A stretch of DNA of 64,000 bases from DATEDA01 sp963827595 (GTDB taxonomy: Bacteria; Pseudomonadota; Gammaproteobacteria; Burkholderiales; SG8-39), in assembly GCA_963827595.1 (NCBI GenBank), contig CAWHBT010000002.1, positions 172,495 through 236,494 of the forward strand. The letters are read 5' to 3'. The position numbers and the translations under genes are program-made. The first letter of the stretch is position 1. The number at the start of each line of letters is the position of its first letter. Positions 42,536 to 51,922 of this stretch are shown one piece after another. Under the pieces are notes generated by a model that worked only from the letters and a program-made list of their open reading frames with translations, was not told the origin of the DNA and made no database searches.

Positions 42536-43797
42536 GAGACACAGACAAGGAGCACGCGGACCTCGAGACCCGCTGCGCCGCAGCCCGTCGACGAAGGCGC
42601 GGCGCGCCTCGTCCCAGGCGAGGAGCACGAGGATGCAGCTGGTCAGGCGGTGCCGGTGCGCACGAACGGCGTCCGCGAGCGCATCGAACCCCTCAGGTGC
42701 GCTGGGCGCGACCCCCGCCAGCACCTCCAGCATCTGCTCGGCACGCATCTGGCCGCGCCCGGCGGTGTAGCTATGCACCTCGCGCGCCGACGAACAGCAG
42801 GTCGAGCAGGCACTCCTGCGTGTCGATCGTGTAGACGAACGAGGCCGCGACCGCGACCGCTTCCTCGAACGCCGCGTCCTCGCCGCGGCGCGGAGCCGGT
42901 GTCGAGCACCAGCGCGTGGCGCTCGAAGAACTCGTCCTGGTACTCCTTGACGATCGGCTTGCCGGTGCGCGCGAAGCTCTTCCAGTGCACCCGCTGCAGC
43001 GGATCGCCGGGGCGATAATCGCGCAGCGACACGAATTCCTCGGAGTCGCCGACCGAGGCCGCGAGCGACACGCCGCCCTGCTGGAATTTGCGCGCGCCGG
43101 GCAGCGCGAGCTCCGGCAGGCGGTAGCGCTGCGGCAGCACGATCAGGCGCGCCGTCGCAGCGGTACCGCGCGCAAGCGCCTTGCACCAGGCCGAGCGGAT
43201 CGGTGCGCGCCGAGCGTGAGGCCCGCGAACTCGATGCGGCCGCGCCGGCGCGGCAGTGAAGCGCGCAGCCTCACGCCAGCGCGCTGCGCCGGGCGCGAGC
43301 GCGGCGAGCGGCGGCCTCGATCGGTCGCGCGGCACGCGCGCGCTCGATCAGCCAGCGCCAGCGAAAGTAACCGATCGTGCGGTCGAACCAGTTGCGGCGC
43401 TCCTCGCCCGGCTCGCGCGTGCGCGCGCCATTCCTCGTAGCCCGGGCGCGGGTCGCGAAAGCGCTTCGCGCACCGTCGCCCGCGAGCGCCCGGCGCCGCG
43501 GTTCGTCGACCGACGCGGTAGCTCGAAGGCTCGCCCGCGGTGGCATAGCGCGGCAGCTCGCGCGCGCACGTCAACCCGGGCGCGGAAGAACGGCTGCGCG
43601 AGCGCAGCGCGAGCAGCGAGCAGCGCAGCCAGGAACGTGAACGCCTGGTAGGTGACGCGTCTGGTTCGGTGTCGATGCCGAGCGCGCCGCTGCGGCGCCC
43701 GCCGCTCCCAGCACGAGCCAGCCGGCGGCGGTGAGCCGCTCGCGCAGCCAGTGATCGCAGCGCGCTGAACGAAGCGCAGCGCGCAGATACGATGCAC
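42532..43797 (-). CDS. DUF58 domain-containing protein, multiply frame-interrupted
   Basis: The pieces give a complete protein. There are two N-terminal membrane segments (LTAAGWLVLGAAGAAAA and YQAFTFLAALLAA), then GRIEFAGLTL, and the DUF58 hallmark EEFVSLRDYRPGDPLQRVHWKSFARTGKPIVKEYQDEFF. A VWA-like half follows with LVLDTGSAP and DEARRAFVDGLRRSG. At least half a dozen single-base slips are needed between 42.57 and 43.75 kb, mostly extra C or G in CG-rich runs. The boundary positions are therefore approximate; the start is the GTG at 43797. Confidence 0.72.
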
Positions 43798-43803
43798 CCA
43801 TGC

Positions 43804-44756
43804 TCACACGCGGGACCGGCACCTCGCGCAGGATGTCGGCGACCAGCGCTGCGGCCTGGCCCCGGCGAATTCGCCTGCGGGTCGAGCACCAGCCGGTGCG
43901 CGAGCACCGGCACCGCGAGCTCGTGGATGTGCTCCGGGCGCACGAAGTCGCTCGCCGTCGAAAGCGCGAGCGCCTTGGCGGCGTGAGAGCGCGAGCGACG
44001 CGCGCGGGCCGCAGCCGAGCTGCACCTGCGGCGCGGCTGCGGGTGCGGCGCACGAGCTCCACCACGTAGTGCCGAAGCTCGTCGGCCATGCGCACGCTGC
44101 GCGCACGCGCGCTTGAGCGCGACGCACTTCCTCGCGCGCTGGCGCACCGCGCTCGATGCGTGGCGAGCGGATGGCCGCAGCTCCTGCGCCGCGAGCACCT
44201 GCGACCTCGGCCTCGGCGTCGACGTAGCCGAGCGCGAGGCACATCGCGAAGCGGTCCATCTGCGCCTCGGGCAGCGGATAGGTGCCGCGGAACTCGACCG
44301 GGTTCTGCGTCGCGATGACGAAGAAGAGATCGTCCAGCGCGTGCGTGCGGCCCTCGACCGAGACCTGGCCCTCGGCCATCACCTCGAGCAGCGCCGATTG
44401 CGTGCGCGGGCGAGGCCCGGTTGATCTCGTCGGCGAGCAGGATCGTGCGTGAACACCGGCCCGGCATGGAAGTCGAAGGACTGCTCCTTCTGGTTGAAGA
44501 CCGAGACGCCGAGGATGTCCGAGGGCAGGAGGTCGGGGGTGAACTGGACGCGCGTGAAATCGGCGCCGATGGACGCGGCGAGCGCCTTGGCGAGCGTCGT
44601 CTTGCCGGTGCCGGGATAGTCCTCGAGCAGCACGTGCCCGCCGGCAGCGAACGCGGCGAGCAGCCTGCGCACGCCGTCGCGCTGGCCGCGCATCACCTTC
44701 TCGACGTTGTCCGAGATGCGGGTGAACAGCGCCTGTGCGTCGCTGACGGAGAGCAT
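43804..44756 (-). CDS. MoxR family AAA+ ATPase, multiply frame-interrupted
   Basis: About 315 residues. The N-terminal part is clean: VMRGQRDGVRRLLAAFAAGGHVLLEDYPGTGKTTLAKALA (Walker A), then FTRVQFTPDLLPSDILGVSVF. After slips near 44.445 and 44.40 kb come TILLADEINRASP (Walker B), MMAEGQVSVEGRTHAL, FFVIATQNPVEFRGTYPLPEAQMDRFAM (sensor 1), and further broken C-terminal helices ending near ILREVPVP. MoxR ATPases act as chaperones for DUF58/VWA partners, as the operon suggests. The 3' end is approximate. Confidence 0.8.
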
Positions 44757-44983
44757 GACTGGGGACTGATGGAAGGGGCCAACCCTAATCGCTATCCGCC
44801 CCGTGCGACATGGAGAACTGCACGAGTCGGGCAGACCCGATGACGTGGGCTGTGGAGTCTTACCGAGGGGTCGCTCATCGAAGCAAGCGGGGGACGTTCG
44901 GAGGGGGCGGCTACGGGCTCACGGCATGAGCCTTCGCCCGGCGCAGACTCGGCCTGTCCCCACGCGCGAATCAGCCGGGTGAC

Positions 44984-45012
44984 TTGACCCTGGTACGCCA
45001 TTGACGTAGTGT
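44984..45012 (+). promoter_or_regulatory. Candidate promoter of the HigB-type toxin-antitoxin operon
   Basis: TTGACC (44984-44989), a 17-base spacer and TAGTGT (45007-45012) stand so close to the ATG at 45016 that the transcript would be leaderless or nearly so. The -10 is weak. No inverted repeat was seen. Confidence 0.3.
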
Positions 45013-45015
45013 CCC

Positions 45016-45330
45016 ATGCTGTTCGTCGAGACTTCGCTCTTCACGGCGCAGCTCGCCCGGTACTTTTCGGATGACGACTACCGGGAATTTCAGGCGCACC
45101 TGATGGCCCATCCCGACGCGGGCGCGATCATCCGCGGGTCGGGCGGGATCCGGAAGGTTCGATGGGCCGCGAGAGGGCGGGGAAAGTCGGGCGGCGTTCG
45201 AGTCATCTACTACTGGGCGACGGCAGCAGCGCAGATCTATCTGCTGACGATCTACGGGAAGAGCGAGCGCGCCGACATCGACAGGAGAACGCTGCAGCGC
45301 ATCGCGGGCAAGTTGGAGTTGCTGGAATGA
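45016..45330 (+). CDS. Type II toxin, RelE/HigB superfamily
   Basis: A 104-residue protein. GSGGIRKVRWAARGRGKSGGVRVIYYWATAAAQIYLLTIYGKSE is the signature of the HigB-like group whose genes precede an HTH antitoxin; basic residues there form the mRNA-cleaving surface. The toxin-first order matches HigBA-type systems. Its stop overlaps the antitoxin ATG (ATGA). Such toxins cut ribosome-bound mRNA. Confidence 0.9.
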   Translation: MLFVETSLFTAQLARYFSDDDYREFQAHLMAHPDAGAIIRGSGGIRKVRWAARGRGKSGGVRVIYYWATAAAQIYLLTIYGKSERADIDRRTLQRIAGKLELLE

Positions 45331-45650
45331 GCAAACGCGACATCGGCAAGGAGATCCTCGCCGGGCTGGACGAGATCGCCGCCTGGAAGCGGGGCGAGTT
45401 GAAGTTGAAGACCACGAGAGTCGCGCTGCCCAGGGCGGCCGACGTACCGGCAATCCGGGCTCGGCTCGGGTTGTCGCAAGCGGCGTTCGCCACCTGCATG
45501 GGGGTCAACGTCGGCACGCTCCGGAACTGGGAGCAGGGGCGCCGCGAGCCGCAGGGTCCGGCTCGCGCGCTGCTGCTCATCGCCGACCGGAAGCCCAGGG
45601 CTTTTCTCGAAGCCGTGCAGCTCGCGCGCAGGGAGCGGCGCGCCACCTAG
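45327..45650 (+). CDS. HTH-type antitoxin (NadS/HigA-like)
   Basis: A 107-residue protein with a C-terminal helix-turn-helix: IRARLGLSQAAFATCMGVNVGTLRNWEQGRREPQGPARALLLI. The N-terminal helices (IGKEILAGLDEIAAWKRG) resemble the toxin-binding part of NadS-type antitoxins. ATG overlap of four bases with the toxin gives translational coupling. It should neutralise the upstream toxin and repress the operon. Confidence 0.9.
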   Translation: MSKRDIGKEILAGLDEIAAWKRGELKLKTTRVALPRAADVPAIRARLGLSQAAFATCMGVNVGTLRNWEQGRREPQGPARALLLIADRKPRAFLEAVQLARRERRAT

Positions 45651-45765
45651 AGCCGCCGGCGCCGAGGGCACGAAAGGCAGGTTGTTGCTTGTTCAGCAAC
45701 GAATGTCGCCTTTTCGCAACATTGGGTCAAGGGTCGCGCCATTGTTTTGACGCGATTCCGGGATC

Positions 45766-46431
45766 GTGACCTTGACAGGGCAGACGCCTCCGCAAACCAT
45801 TTCGGACCGCGATCTCGAGGACAAGTACTTGAGACTTTTCGGTGCATCCTTCTTTTCCCGCGCCAGCTGGGCGGTGGCGGGCTGGCGGCACAGCGCGCGC
45901 GTTCTCTGGTATCGAACGAACAAGGGTGCGCTCGGGATCGTCCTAGTCATGGCCGTAATCGTGGCCAGCTTCTGGTTCCTGCTGCAGGCGGTGTTCGCGC
46001 TGCAGGACGAGAAACGTAACCGCGCGCGCGACCTCCACGCGCAAAACCTCGACTGCCTTGCCCGCAACGTGTATTTCGAAGCGCGCGGCGAACCGGCCGC
46101 CGGCCAGTACGCCGTGGCGGAGGTCACGATGAACCGCAAGGCCTCGGGCCGTTACCCGCGCACGATCTGCGGGGTGGTGTACGAGAAGAACTGGGACCCG
46201 CTCCGCGGTCGCTATGTCGGCGCGTTTTCGTGGACCGAGTTCAGGGACCTGCCCGAGCCGCGCGGGGAAGAGTGGGATCGCGCCTGGAAGGTGGCCGAAG
46301 CGGTTTACTACGGGCGCAGGCCGCCCGCGCTACAGGGCGCGTTGCTCTTTCACGCGACCCACATCAAGCCCGACTGGGCGAAAGACAGACAGCCGGTCGC
46401 CCACATCGGCCGGCATATCTTCTATAGGTGA
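45766..46431 (+). CDS. Cell wall hydrolase, SleB type
   Basis: A 221-residue protein with one N-terminal membrane helix (about residues 56-78) and a hydrolase_2 domain: LARNVYFEARGEPAAGQYAVAEVTMNRKASGRYPRTICGVVYE, with the catalytic Glu in FEARGE, then WTEFRDLPEPRGEEWDRAWKVAEAVY and LFHATHIKPDW. SleB-like domains cleave peptidoglycan as lytic transglycosylases; in a Gram-negative organism the protein would be anchored to the inner membrane. The GTG at 45766 starts it. Confidence 0.9.
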   Translation: MTLTGQTPPQTISDRDLEDKYLRLFGASFFSRASWAVAGWRHSARVLWYRTNKGALGIVLVMAVIVASFWFLLQAVFALQDEKRNRARDLHAQNLDCLARNVYFEARGEPAAGQYAVAEVTMNRKASGRYPRTICGVVYEKNWDPLRGRYVGAFSWTEFRDLPEPRGEEWDRAWKVAEAVYYGRRPPALQGALLFHATHIKPDWAKDRQPVAHIGRHIFYR

Positions 46432-46661
46432 TCGATCCGCGGCCTATGGGTCAGGCACTCCAGCTTCTCCGCCGGTCCGTCAACGCGATGGCGGGCAGTT
46501 GGCGTTCATCACTGTGAGCAATGGCCAGGGCGACCTGGCGGCGGCGGACAGCGGCATGGGAGTTTTTCCCGGCGCGGTCCGGGCGGCTGCGCTGACCGCT
46601 TGAGGGCGCATCCTGGGATCCAGCAACAAGCGACCGGTCCTACCTTGAATCAGGGAGTTCC

Positions 46662-47405
46662 ATGGATCTTCAACTGAAGGGAAAGTCCGTATTGATCACC
46701 GGCGGCTCGAAGGGCATCGGGCTCGCCTGCGCACGCGCGTTTGCGGCCGAGGGCTGCCGCATCCATCTCGCCGCCAGGGACCGGAGTCGGCTCGAGGAGG
46801 CGCGCCGTGCGCTCGGTGGCGAGGTCCGCCTGCACCCCGCCGATCTGCGCGACGGCGCGGCGCTGCGCGCGCTCGCCGCCGAATGCGGCGACGTTGACAT
46901 CCTCGTCAACAACGCCGGCGACATCCCGGGCGGCACGATCGAATCGCTCGACGACGCGAAGTGGCGGCATGCCTGGGAGCTGAAGGTGTTCGCGTACATC
47001 AACCTGACCCGCGAGCTCTTCGCGCGCATGAAAGCAAGGAAAAGCGGTGTCATCGTCAACGTCATCGGCATGGCGGGCGAGAATCCGACTTTCGAATACA
47101 TCTGTGGCACGACCGCGAACGCCGGACTCGCCGCCTTCACGAAGGCCATGGGCAAAGGCTCGCGCGAGCACGGCGTACGCGTCCTGGCCCTCAACCCGCC
47201 CTCTACGCGCACGGACCGGATCATCGCGGTGATGAAAGCCGCGGCAAAGGCGAAGTTCGGCGACGAGAATCGCTACGAGGAGCTCATCGGCGCCGGCATG
47301 TTCGGGGCCATGATCGAACCGGAGCAGGTCGCCGACACCGTCGCGTTCCTCGCCTCGCCGCGCGCAGGTCAGCTGTCGGGCGTGGTCCTGAATCTCGGCA
47401 CGTGA
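46662..47405 (+). CDS. SDR family protein lacking the YxxxK motif
   Basis: A 247-residue protein with a good Rossmann start (LITGGSKGIGLACARAFA), LVNNAGDIPGG and a normal end (LASPRAGQLSGVVLNLGT). At the active site the Ser position reads NVIGMAG, and the Tyr/Lys positions read G149 and N153 in CGTTANAGL. So neither residue of YxxxK is present. The fold is intact and the frame unbroken, so it may bind cofactor without classic reductase chemistry. A Bug gene follows after 17 bases. Confidence 0.85.
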   Translation: MDLQLKGKSVLITGGSKGIGLACARAFAAEGCRIHLAARDRSRLEEARRALGGEVRLHPADLRDGAALRALAAECGDVDILVNNAGDIPGGTIESLDDAKWRHAWELKVFAYINLTRELFARMKARKSGVIVNVIGMAGENPTFEYICGTTANAGLAAFTKAMGKGSREHGVRVLALNPPSTRTDRIIAVMKAAAKAKFGDENRYEELIGAGMFGAMIEPEQVADTVAFLASPRAGQLSGVVLNLGT

Positions 47406-47422
47406 ATCGTTCGGAGAGCTTC

Positions 47423-48388
47423 ATGCAGCGTTTTTTCACTCTCGCGTTGCTCGCCCTGGCGGCCGCAGCAGCCTTTCCCGCCGCGGCGCAGAACTACCCC
47501 GAGCGCACCGTGCGGGTAATCAACACTTTCCCCGCGGGCGGCTCCGGGGATGCGGTGATCCGGATCGTGTTCGAGAAAGTCGGCGCCGCTCTCGGCCAGC
47601 CGTTCATCGCCGAGACGCGCAGCGGCGCGGCAGGATCGATCGGTACCGACTACGTGGCGAAGGCGGCCGCCGACGGCTACACGCTGGTGCTCGGGACGGC
47701 GAGCACGTTCGGCACCAACTCCAGCACCATCCCGAACCTTCCGTACGATCCGGTCCGCGACTTCACCCCCGTGGTGATGATCGCGACCACACCGTACCTG
47801 TTGCTGGTGCACCCTTCCGTGCCCGCAAACTCGCTGGCGGAGTTCGTTTCGTATGCGAAGGCCAACCCGAACAAGCTCAACTACGGGTCCTTCGGCAACG
47901 GCAGCTCCAATCACCTCGCCTACGAGCTGCTGAAGCAGGCCACCGGCATGCAGATCGTCCACGTCCCGTACAAGGGCGGGGCGCCGCTCATCACCGCGTT
48001 GCTGGCCGGCGAAGTCCAGAGCTCGCTCGACGTCTATGCCACCTCCATCCCGCACGTCCGGAGCGGAAAATTCAAGCTGCTCGGCGTGGCGAGCGCAAAG
48101 CGCTTCTCGCTTCTCCCGCAGGTGCCGACCCTCGCCGAGCAAGGCGCCGCGGTCGAGGGCGGCACCTTTTTCGCCGTGCTGGGCCCGGCAAAGATGCCGC
48201 GCAACGTGGTCAATACCCTGAACCGGGAGATCAACCGCGCCATTCAGCTGCCCGACGTGCGCGAGCGGCTCACCGGCCTCGGCACCGAGATCGCGGGCGG
48301 CACGCCGGAGGAGCTCGGCGAGACCATCGCCAAGGAAGTTCAGAAGTGGGCGAAGCTGGTGAAGGACCTCAACCTCAAGTTCGACTAG
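47423..48388 (+). CDS. Bug family tripartite tricarboxylate transporter substrate-binding protein
   Basis: A 321-residue protein with signal peptide MQRFFTLALLALAAAAAFPAAA, the Bug signature YPERTVRVINTFPAGGSGDAVIR, and ETRSGAAGSIGTDYVAKAAADGYTL. Ligand loops are regular. I choose the ATG at 47423; a GTG seven codons earlier is possible. It ends overlapping the convergent isochorismatase-type gene by 14 bases. Together with the SDR it may serve the neighbouring catabolic genes. Confidence 0.93.
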   Translation: MQRFFTLALLALAAAAAFPAAAQNYPERTVRVINTFPAGGSGDAVIRIVFEKVGAALGQPFIAETRSGAAGSIGTDYVAKAAADGYTLVLGTASTFGTNSSTIPNLPYDPVRDFTPVVMIATTPYLLLVHPSVPANSLAEFVSYAKANPNKLNYGSFGNGSSNHLAYELLKQATGMQIVHVPYKGGAPLITALLAGEVQSSLDVYATSIPHVRSGKFKLLGVASAKRFSLLPQVPTLAEQGAAVEGGTFFAVLGPAKMPRNVVNTLNREINRAIQLPDVRERLTGLGTEIAGGTPEELGETIAKEVQKWAKLVKDLNLKFD

Positions 48389-49046
48389 GCGCCGGCGAAA
48401 CGGCTGCGCCGCTCAGGTACGCGAGGGCCTGATCTATCGACACGACGTCGGCGTATCGGGCCTGCAGATCGCGCAGATGCGCGAGGTGCAGCGCGCGGTT
48501 GAAATCGCCGACCGCTTCGGCGACCACGTTGGTCCGGTAACCGCGCTGCATGGCGTCGATCGCCGTGGCGCGCACGCACACGCTGGTCGTGCACCCCGCC
48601 AGCAGGATGGTATCCACTCGCAGCGCCTTCAGCCGCTCTTCGAGGTCCGTGTCGAAGAACGCGGACGGAAACCGCTTCACGATCACGGGCTCGGCGGGTT
48701 GAACGTTCAGTGCCGGATCGATCTCCACCAGGGGGGTCCCCAGCTTGCAGTGCTCGAGCCAGGGGACCTTCGTGCCCCACAGCCCGGCGTCGCGCAGCGG
48801 GTCCTCGTAGGCGATCGTGGTGAAGAACACCGGGATCGCGCGCGCCCGAGCTTGATCCAGGAGGCGCCGCGTGTGCCGGAGCTCCGGGCTGAAGTCGCCT
48901 CCGGGAAATTCCGAACGACCGCCGGTGAAGGCGCGGCTGAAGTCGATGACCACCACCGCGGGGCGCTGGCCCACCCCGACCGTGCGGTCGTAGCCGCGCT
49001 CGTCGTAGAAGCGTAGGAGTTCGTCCAGGCTGCCCGAGCCGCTCAT
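48375..49046 (-). CDS. Cysteine hydrolase of the isochorismatase family
   Basis: A 223-residue protein with the family triad: Asp in VVVIDFSRAF, Lys in VIVKRFPSAF, and Cys in AGCTTSVCVRATA. This set defines isochorismatase-fold amidases such as N-carbamoylsarcosine amidase and nicotinamidase-like enzymes. The ATG at 49046 follows the ligase stop by seven bases. It is the last gene of the SBP-MaoC-ligase operon, where an amidase step is plausible. Confidence 0.9.
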   Translation of the reverse strand: MSGSGSLDELLRFYDERGYDRTVGVGQRPAVVVIDFSRAFTGGRSEFPGGDFSPELRHTRRLLDQARARAIPVFFTTIAYEDPLRDAGLWGTKVPWLEHCKLGTPLVEIDPALNVQPAEPVIVKRFPSAFFDTDLEERLKALRVDTILLAGCTTSVCVRATAIDAMQRGYRTNVVAEAVGDFNRALHLAHLRDLQARYADVVSIDQALAYLSGAAVSPAPSRT

Positions 49047-49053
49047 CTCGTCC

Positions 49054-50410
49054 TCAGCGCCGATCCAGAAACCGTACCGCCTTGGCTTGTCGGCTCGGAT
49101 CGTAGATCTCCGTCGGCCGCGCAAACTCGACCGTCGGGCGGACCCGCACGACCTCCTGCGCCCGGGCGATCAACGCGGCTGAAAGCGATTCACGATCCGC
49201 ATCGCTGCACGCCAGGCGGACCACGAGCTCATCCATCGAGTAGGGGTCCGTTTCGTCCTGGCGGCGCACCACGACCTGGAACTCCTCCACTCCCGGAAAC
49301 CCGTTCAGGGCATCGAGCAGGACCGCCGGATTGATCAGCATGCCCTTGACCTTGACGAAGTCCTTGCCACGCGCCACCGGACCGATCAGACGGTCGCCGT
49401 TGCGGCCGCAGACGGGGCACGGCGTGCGTACCAGGCTGACGACGTCGCCCACGAGGAAGCGAAGCAGCACCGTCCCGCGGCGGTCGAGATGAGTCACCGC
49501 GAGCATCCCGCGCTCGCCGTCCGGAAGGCGTCGGCCCGTCTCGGGGTCGACGACCTCGTGGTACTGGATCTCGGGCGCCGGGTTGTGCCATTCGCCTTCC
49601 TCCTGGCACTGCGCGAAGGCGCCCAGCTCGGTCGAGCCGTACCGGTCGAAGACGACCGTGCCTGCCGCGCCCAGCTCGCGCAGGCAGCGCCGGATCTCGT
49701 CGCGCATCCCGGCCGTCGACGCCTCGCCGGAGATCGCGCACATGCGCACGCTTCGGAAATCGGCCCTCGCGTCGATCGCGTCCAGCAGTACGCGCCGCAC
49801 GAAGCTCGGTACGCCCCAGAGAATCGTGGCCCGATGAAGCTCGACCATGCGCACCGCGTACGCGAGCGGTCGGTGAACCCCGAAGCTGCCGTGCGGGGCA
49901 CCGGGAAGCGCAGCGAAGACCGACGCGCCCGCGGCGTATGCATTCGTGGCCGAGCGCACGAACGCGCCCATCGGGGCGTGCGTCAGCGGAAACAGGTTCG
50001 CGATGACGTCGCTCTCGCGGATCCCCGAGATCTCGGCGACGCGCTGCGACTGGAAGAGGTACGAGTGATAGTCATGGGTCGTGTTGTAGACCGGCGTCGG
50101 CTCGGCGGTGGACCCGGTGGTGTAGATCACCTCCCAGAGCACCCGCTCGTGTAGGGGCAGCTCCGGGAGGTTGAGGCGAAACGCCTCCGGATCGGCCAGG
50201 AGGTCGTGCTTGGACGTGAGGGGCAACCGCTCGCAGGTCTTCCACCCCGCGAATGCCGGCCACATCGATGCGCGCTTCGGCCCAGAGTCGCCGGTAGTGC
50301 GGGTGCCCGCGCGCGCACAGGGCGAGCATCGCGCGCAGCCGCTCGCTCTGCAGGCGCTCGATCGCCTCGATGGGTTGCCGGAGAAGGTCCGCGGTGAGCT
50401 CCGTGCTCAG
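49054..50410 (-). CDS. Phenylacetate-CoA ligase-like AMP-binding protein, one frameshift
   Basis: About 450 residues. The N-terminal part (LCARGHPHYRRLWAEARIDVAGIRGVEDL) and main part (KHDLLADPEAFRL, then the phosphate loop YTTGSTAEPTPV) are in two frames, with a slip near 50.23 kb. Later motifs are YGSTELG (A5), RFLVGDVVSL and the zinc-like CPVCGR, typical of the PaaK/FadD36-like group. The start is uncertain: no ATG or GTG lies upstream in frame, and a CTG at 50410 overlapping the MaoC stop is a candidate. It should activate an aryl or similar carboxylate. Confidence 0.82.
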
Positions 50411-50859
50411 GTCCGGACGCGACGCCGGATGAGCGCTGCCTTGTCGGCGCAGAACACTTCCTCGCCGCGCTGGTTGTAGACATGGTCGCGGAAGAGCACG
50501 TACCCGCGCGCCGGATCGGAAGTCGGCTTCTTCTCGATCACCTCGACCTCGGTCCGAATCGTGTCGCCCGGCCGCACGGCGCCGAGGAAGCGGCCGTTCT
50601 CGATCGAGAGCTGGGCGATGACCGTGTCCCGGAACAGCAGCCCGGTCATCGCGGTCGAGAACGACATGACCAGGGCGCTCGGGCAGATCCTCCCGCCGAA
50701 GGGCGTCTTGCGCGCGTACTCCTCGTCGAGAAAGAGCGGCACGTCGTAGCCGACCAGCTTGCAGAACTGCAGGTGGTCTTCCTCAGTGATGAGTCGCGAC
50801 GTCGTCGGATAGCGTGCCCCGACCTCGAACTCCTCCCATTCGCGACTCTTCGGCGTCAC
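50407..50859 (-). CDS. MaoC-like (hotdog-fold) protein with altered catalytic motif
   Basis: A 150-residue hotdog-fold protein of the MaoC dehydratase group, with ITEEDHLQFCKLVG and FGGRICPSALVMSFS. The usual GDxNPxH motif reads GYDVPLF, so both the catalytic Asp and His of (R)-specific hydratases are replaced. It may be a binding or thioesterase-like member. It lies between the ABC binding protein gene and the CoA ligase gene and overlaps the latter. Confidence 0.82.
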   Translation of the reverse strand: MTPKSREWEEFEVGARYPTTSRLITEEDHLQFCKLVGYDVPLFLDEEYARKTPFGGRICPSALVMSFSTAMTGLLFRDTVIAQLSIENGRFLGAVRPGDTIRTEVEVIEKKPTSDPARGYVLFRDHVYNQRGEEVFCADKAALIRRRVRT

Positions 50860-50877
50860 CGTGCGTACCGGGTGTGG

Positions 50878-51882
50878 CTAGAGCTTGTTCGTGATCTCGT
50901 CGGTATAGACGCGGTCAGGAGTGAAGTCCGGCTTGAGCAGCCCCGCCTTGATCATTCCGTCTATCATCGATTTCCACGTCGCGGGATCGTTCTTGAGGAG
51001 CTTCGACGTATCGTCATGCCACCACAACGGCTCTTCGTTCCGCATCGCCGTCACCGCGAAGCCGACGTTCTTCGCTTCCTCGATCTCCCAGAGCTTCGCC
51101 ATCCGCTCGACCAGCATCTTGCCGTCGCCCTTTTTGACCTCGATCATGGAGGCCTTCTCCGCCCTCAGGATGCGAAGCAGGAGGTCCGGCTCCTTCTGCA
51201 CGGTTTCGCGGAGCGCGAAGTAGGCCTGGCCGGGCATCGGCACCGCCTCGCTCGTGTTCCAGAGATAGATCTTCTCGCCCGACTCCTGCAGCGTCGTGGT
51301 CGTGCCGATGCTGACGATATGGGCGTCGATCCGCCCCTGCTGGATCAGTCCCCATCCGCCGGGACTGTTCCCGACCGCCTCGCGCCGGGCCGCGTCCAGG
51401 GGCATGCCGAGGGTCGCGAACATCATGTCCATGATGTTGTCCGAAGCGCTGCCCTTGGCGGCGATGCCGATGACCTTGCCCTGCATGTCCCGGGCGTTCC
51501 GGATCGGCTTTCCAGGCGCGCTGTAGACGACGATCGGCGACCGGTGCAGCGCCGTGGCAAAGCTGACGATCGGGGCGCCCTCGGCCACCGCCTTGGCGAC
51601 CGCGAGCGGGTCGCCGCGTCCATAGATGGCGCGGCCGGCGATGACCTGCTGAACGGCCACCGCCGAGCCCTTGCCGGGGAGAACGGTCAGTTCCAGGCCT
51701 TCACGGGCAAAATGGCCGCCGGCTTGCGCGTTCAACGTCGGCGCGAACCCGATCAGGATCCCGAAGGGGGTGACGAAATTGATCTTGCGCACCTGTTGCT
51801 GCGCGAAGACCGAGGGCATCGACGCGGCACCCACGACCGCGGCGCCAGCGATCATGAAACGACGGCGGCTACTCCTTTGCAT
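50878..51882 (-). CDS. ABC transporter substrate-binding protein (NMT1/SsuA-like)
   Basis: A 334-residue periplasmic protein with a twin-arginine-like signal (RSSRRRFMIAGAAVVGAA, cleavage after VFA). The mature protein has INFVTPFGILIGFAPTLNAQAGGHFAREGLELTVLPGKGSA, typical of the SsuA/TauA/THI5 group. It diverges from its ATPase gene across 40 bases, so the two units share a control region. Likely ligand: a sulphonate, pyrimidine or aromatic acid; not determinable. Confidence 0.9.
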   Translation of the reverse strand: MQRSSRRRFMIAGAAVVGAASMPSVFAQQQVRKINFVTPFGILIGFAPTLNAQAGGHFAREGLELTVLPGKGSAVAVQQVIAGRAIYGRGDPLAVAKAVAEGAPIVSFATALHRSPIVVYSAPGKPIRNARDMQGKVIGIAAKGSASDNIMDMMFATLGMPLDAARREAVGNSPGGWGLIQQGRIDAHIVSIGTTTTLQESGEKIYLWNTSEAVPMPGQAYFALRETVQKEPDLLLRILRAEKASMIEVKKGDGKMLVERMAKLWEIEEAKNVGFAVTAMRNEEPLWWHDDTSKLLKNDPATWKSMIDGMIKAGLLKPDFTPDRVYTDEITNKL

Positions 51883-51922
51883 TCCGGGCTCCCTGTGTGA
51901 TGACGCCGAATTCTAACGCTCC

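Noticed and set aside
42532..44756. True pseudogenes of DUF58 and MoxR
   Set aside because: Motifs survive in order across frames and the breaks are single extra bases in CG runs. Sequence error explains this better than decay, so I kept them as CDSs.
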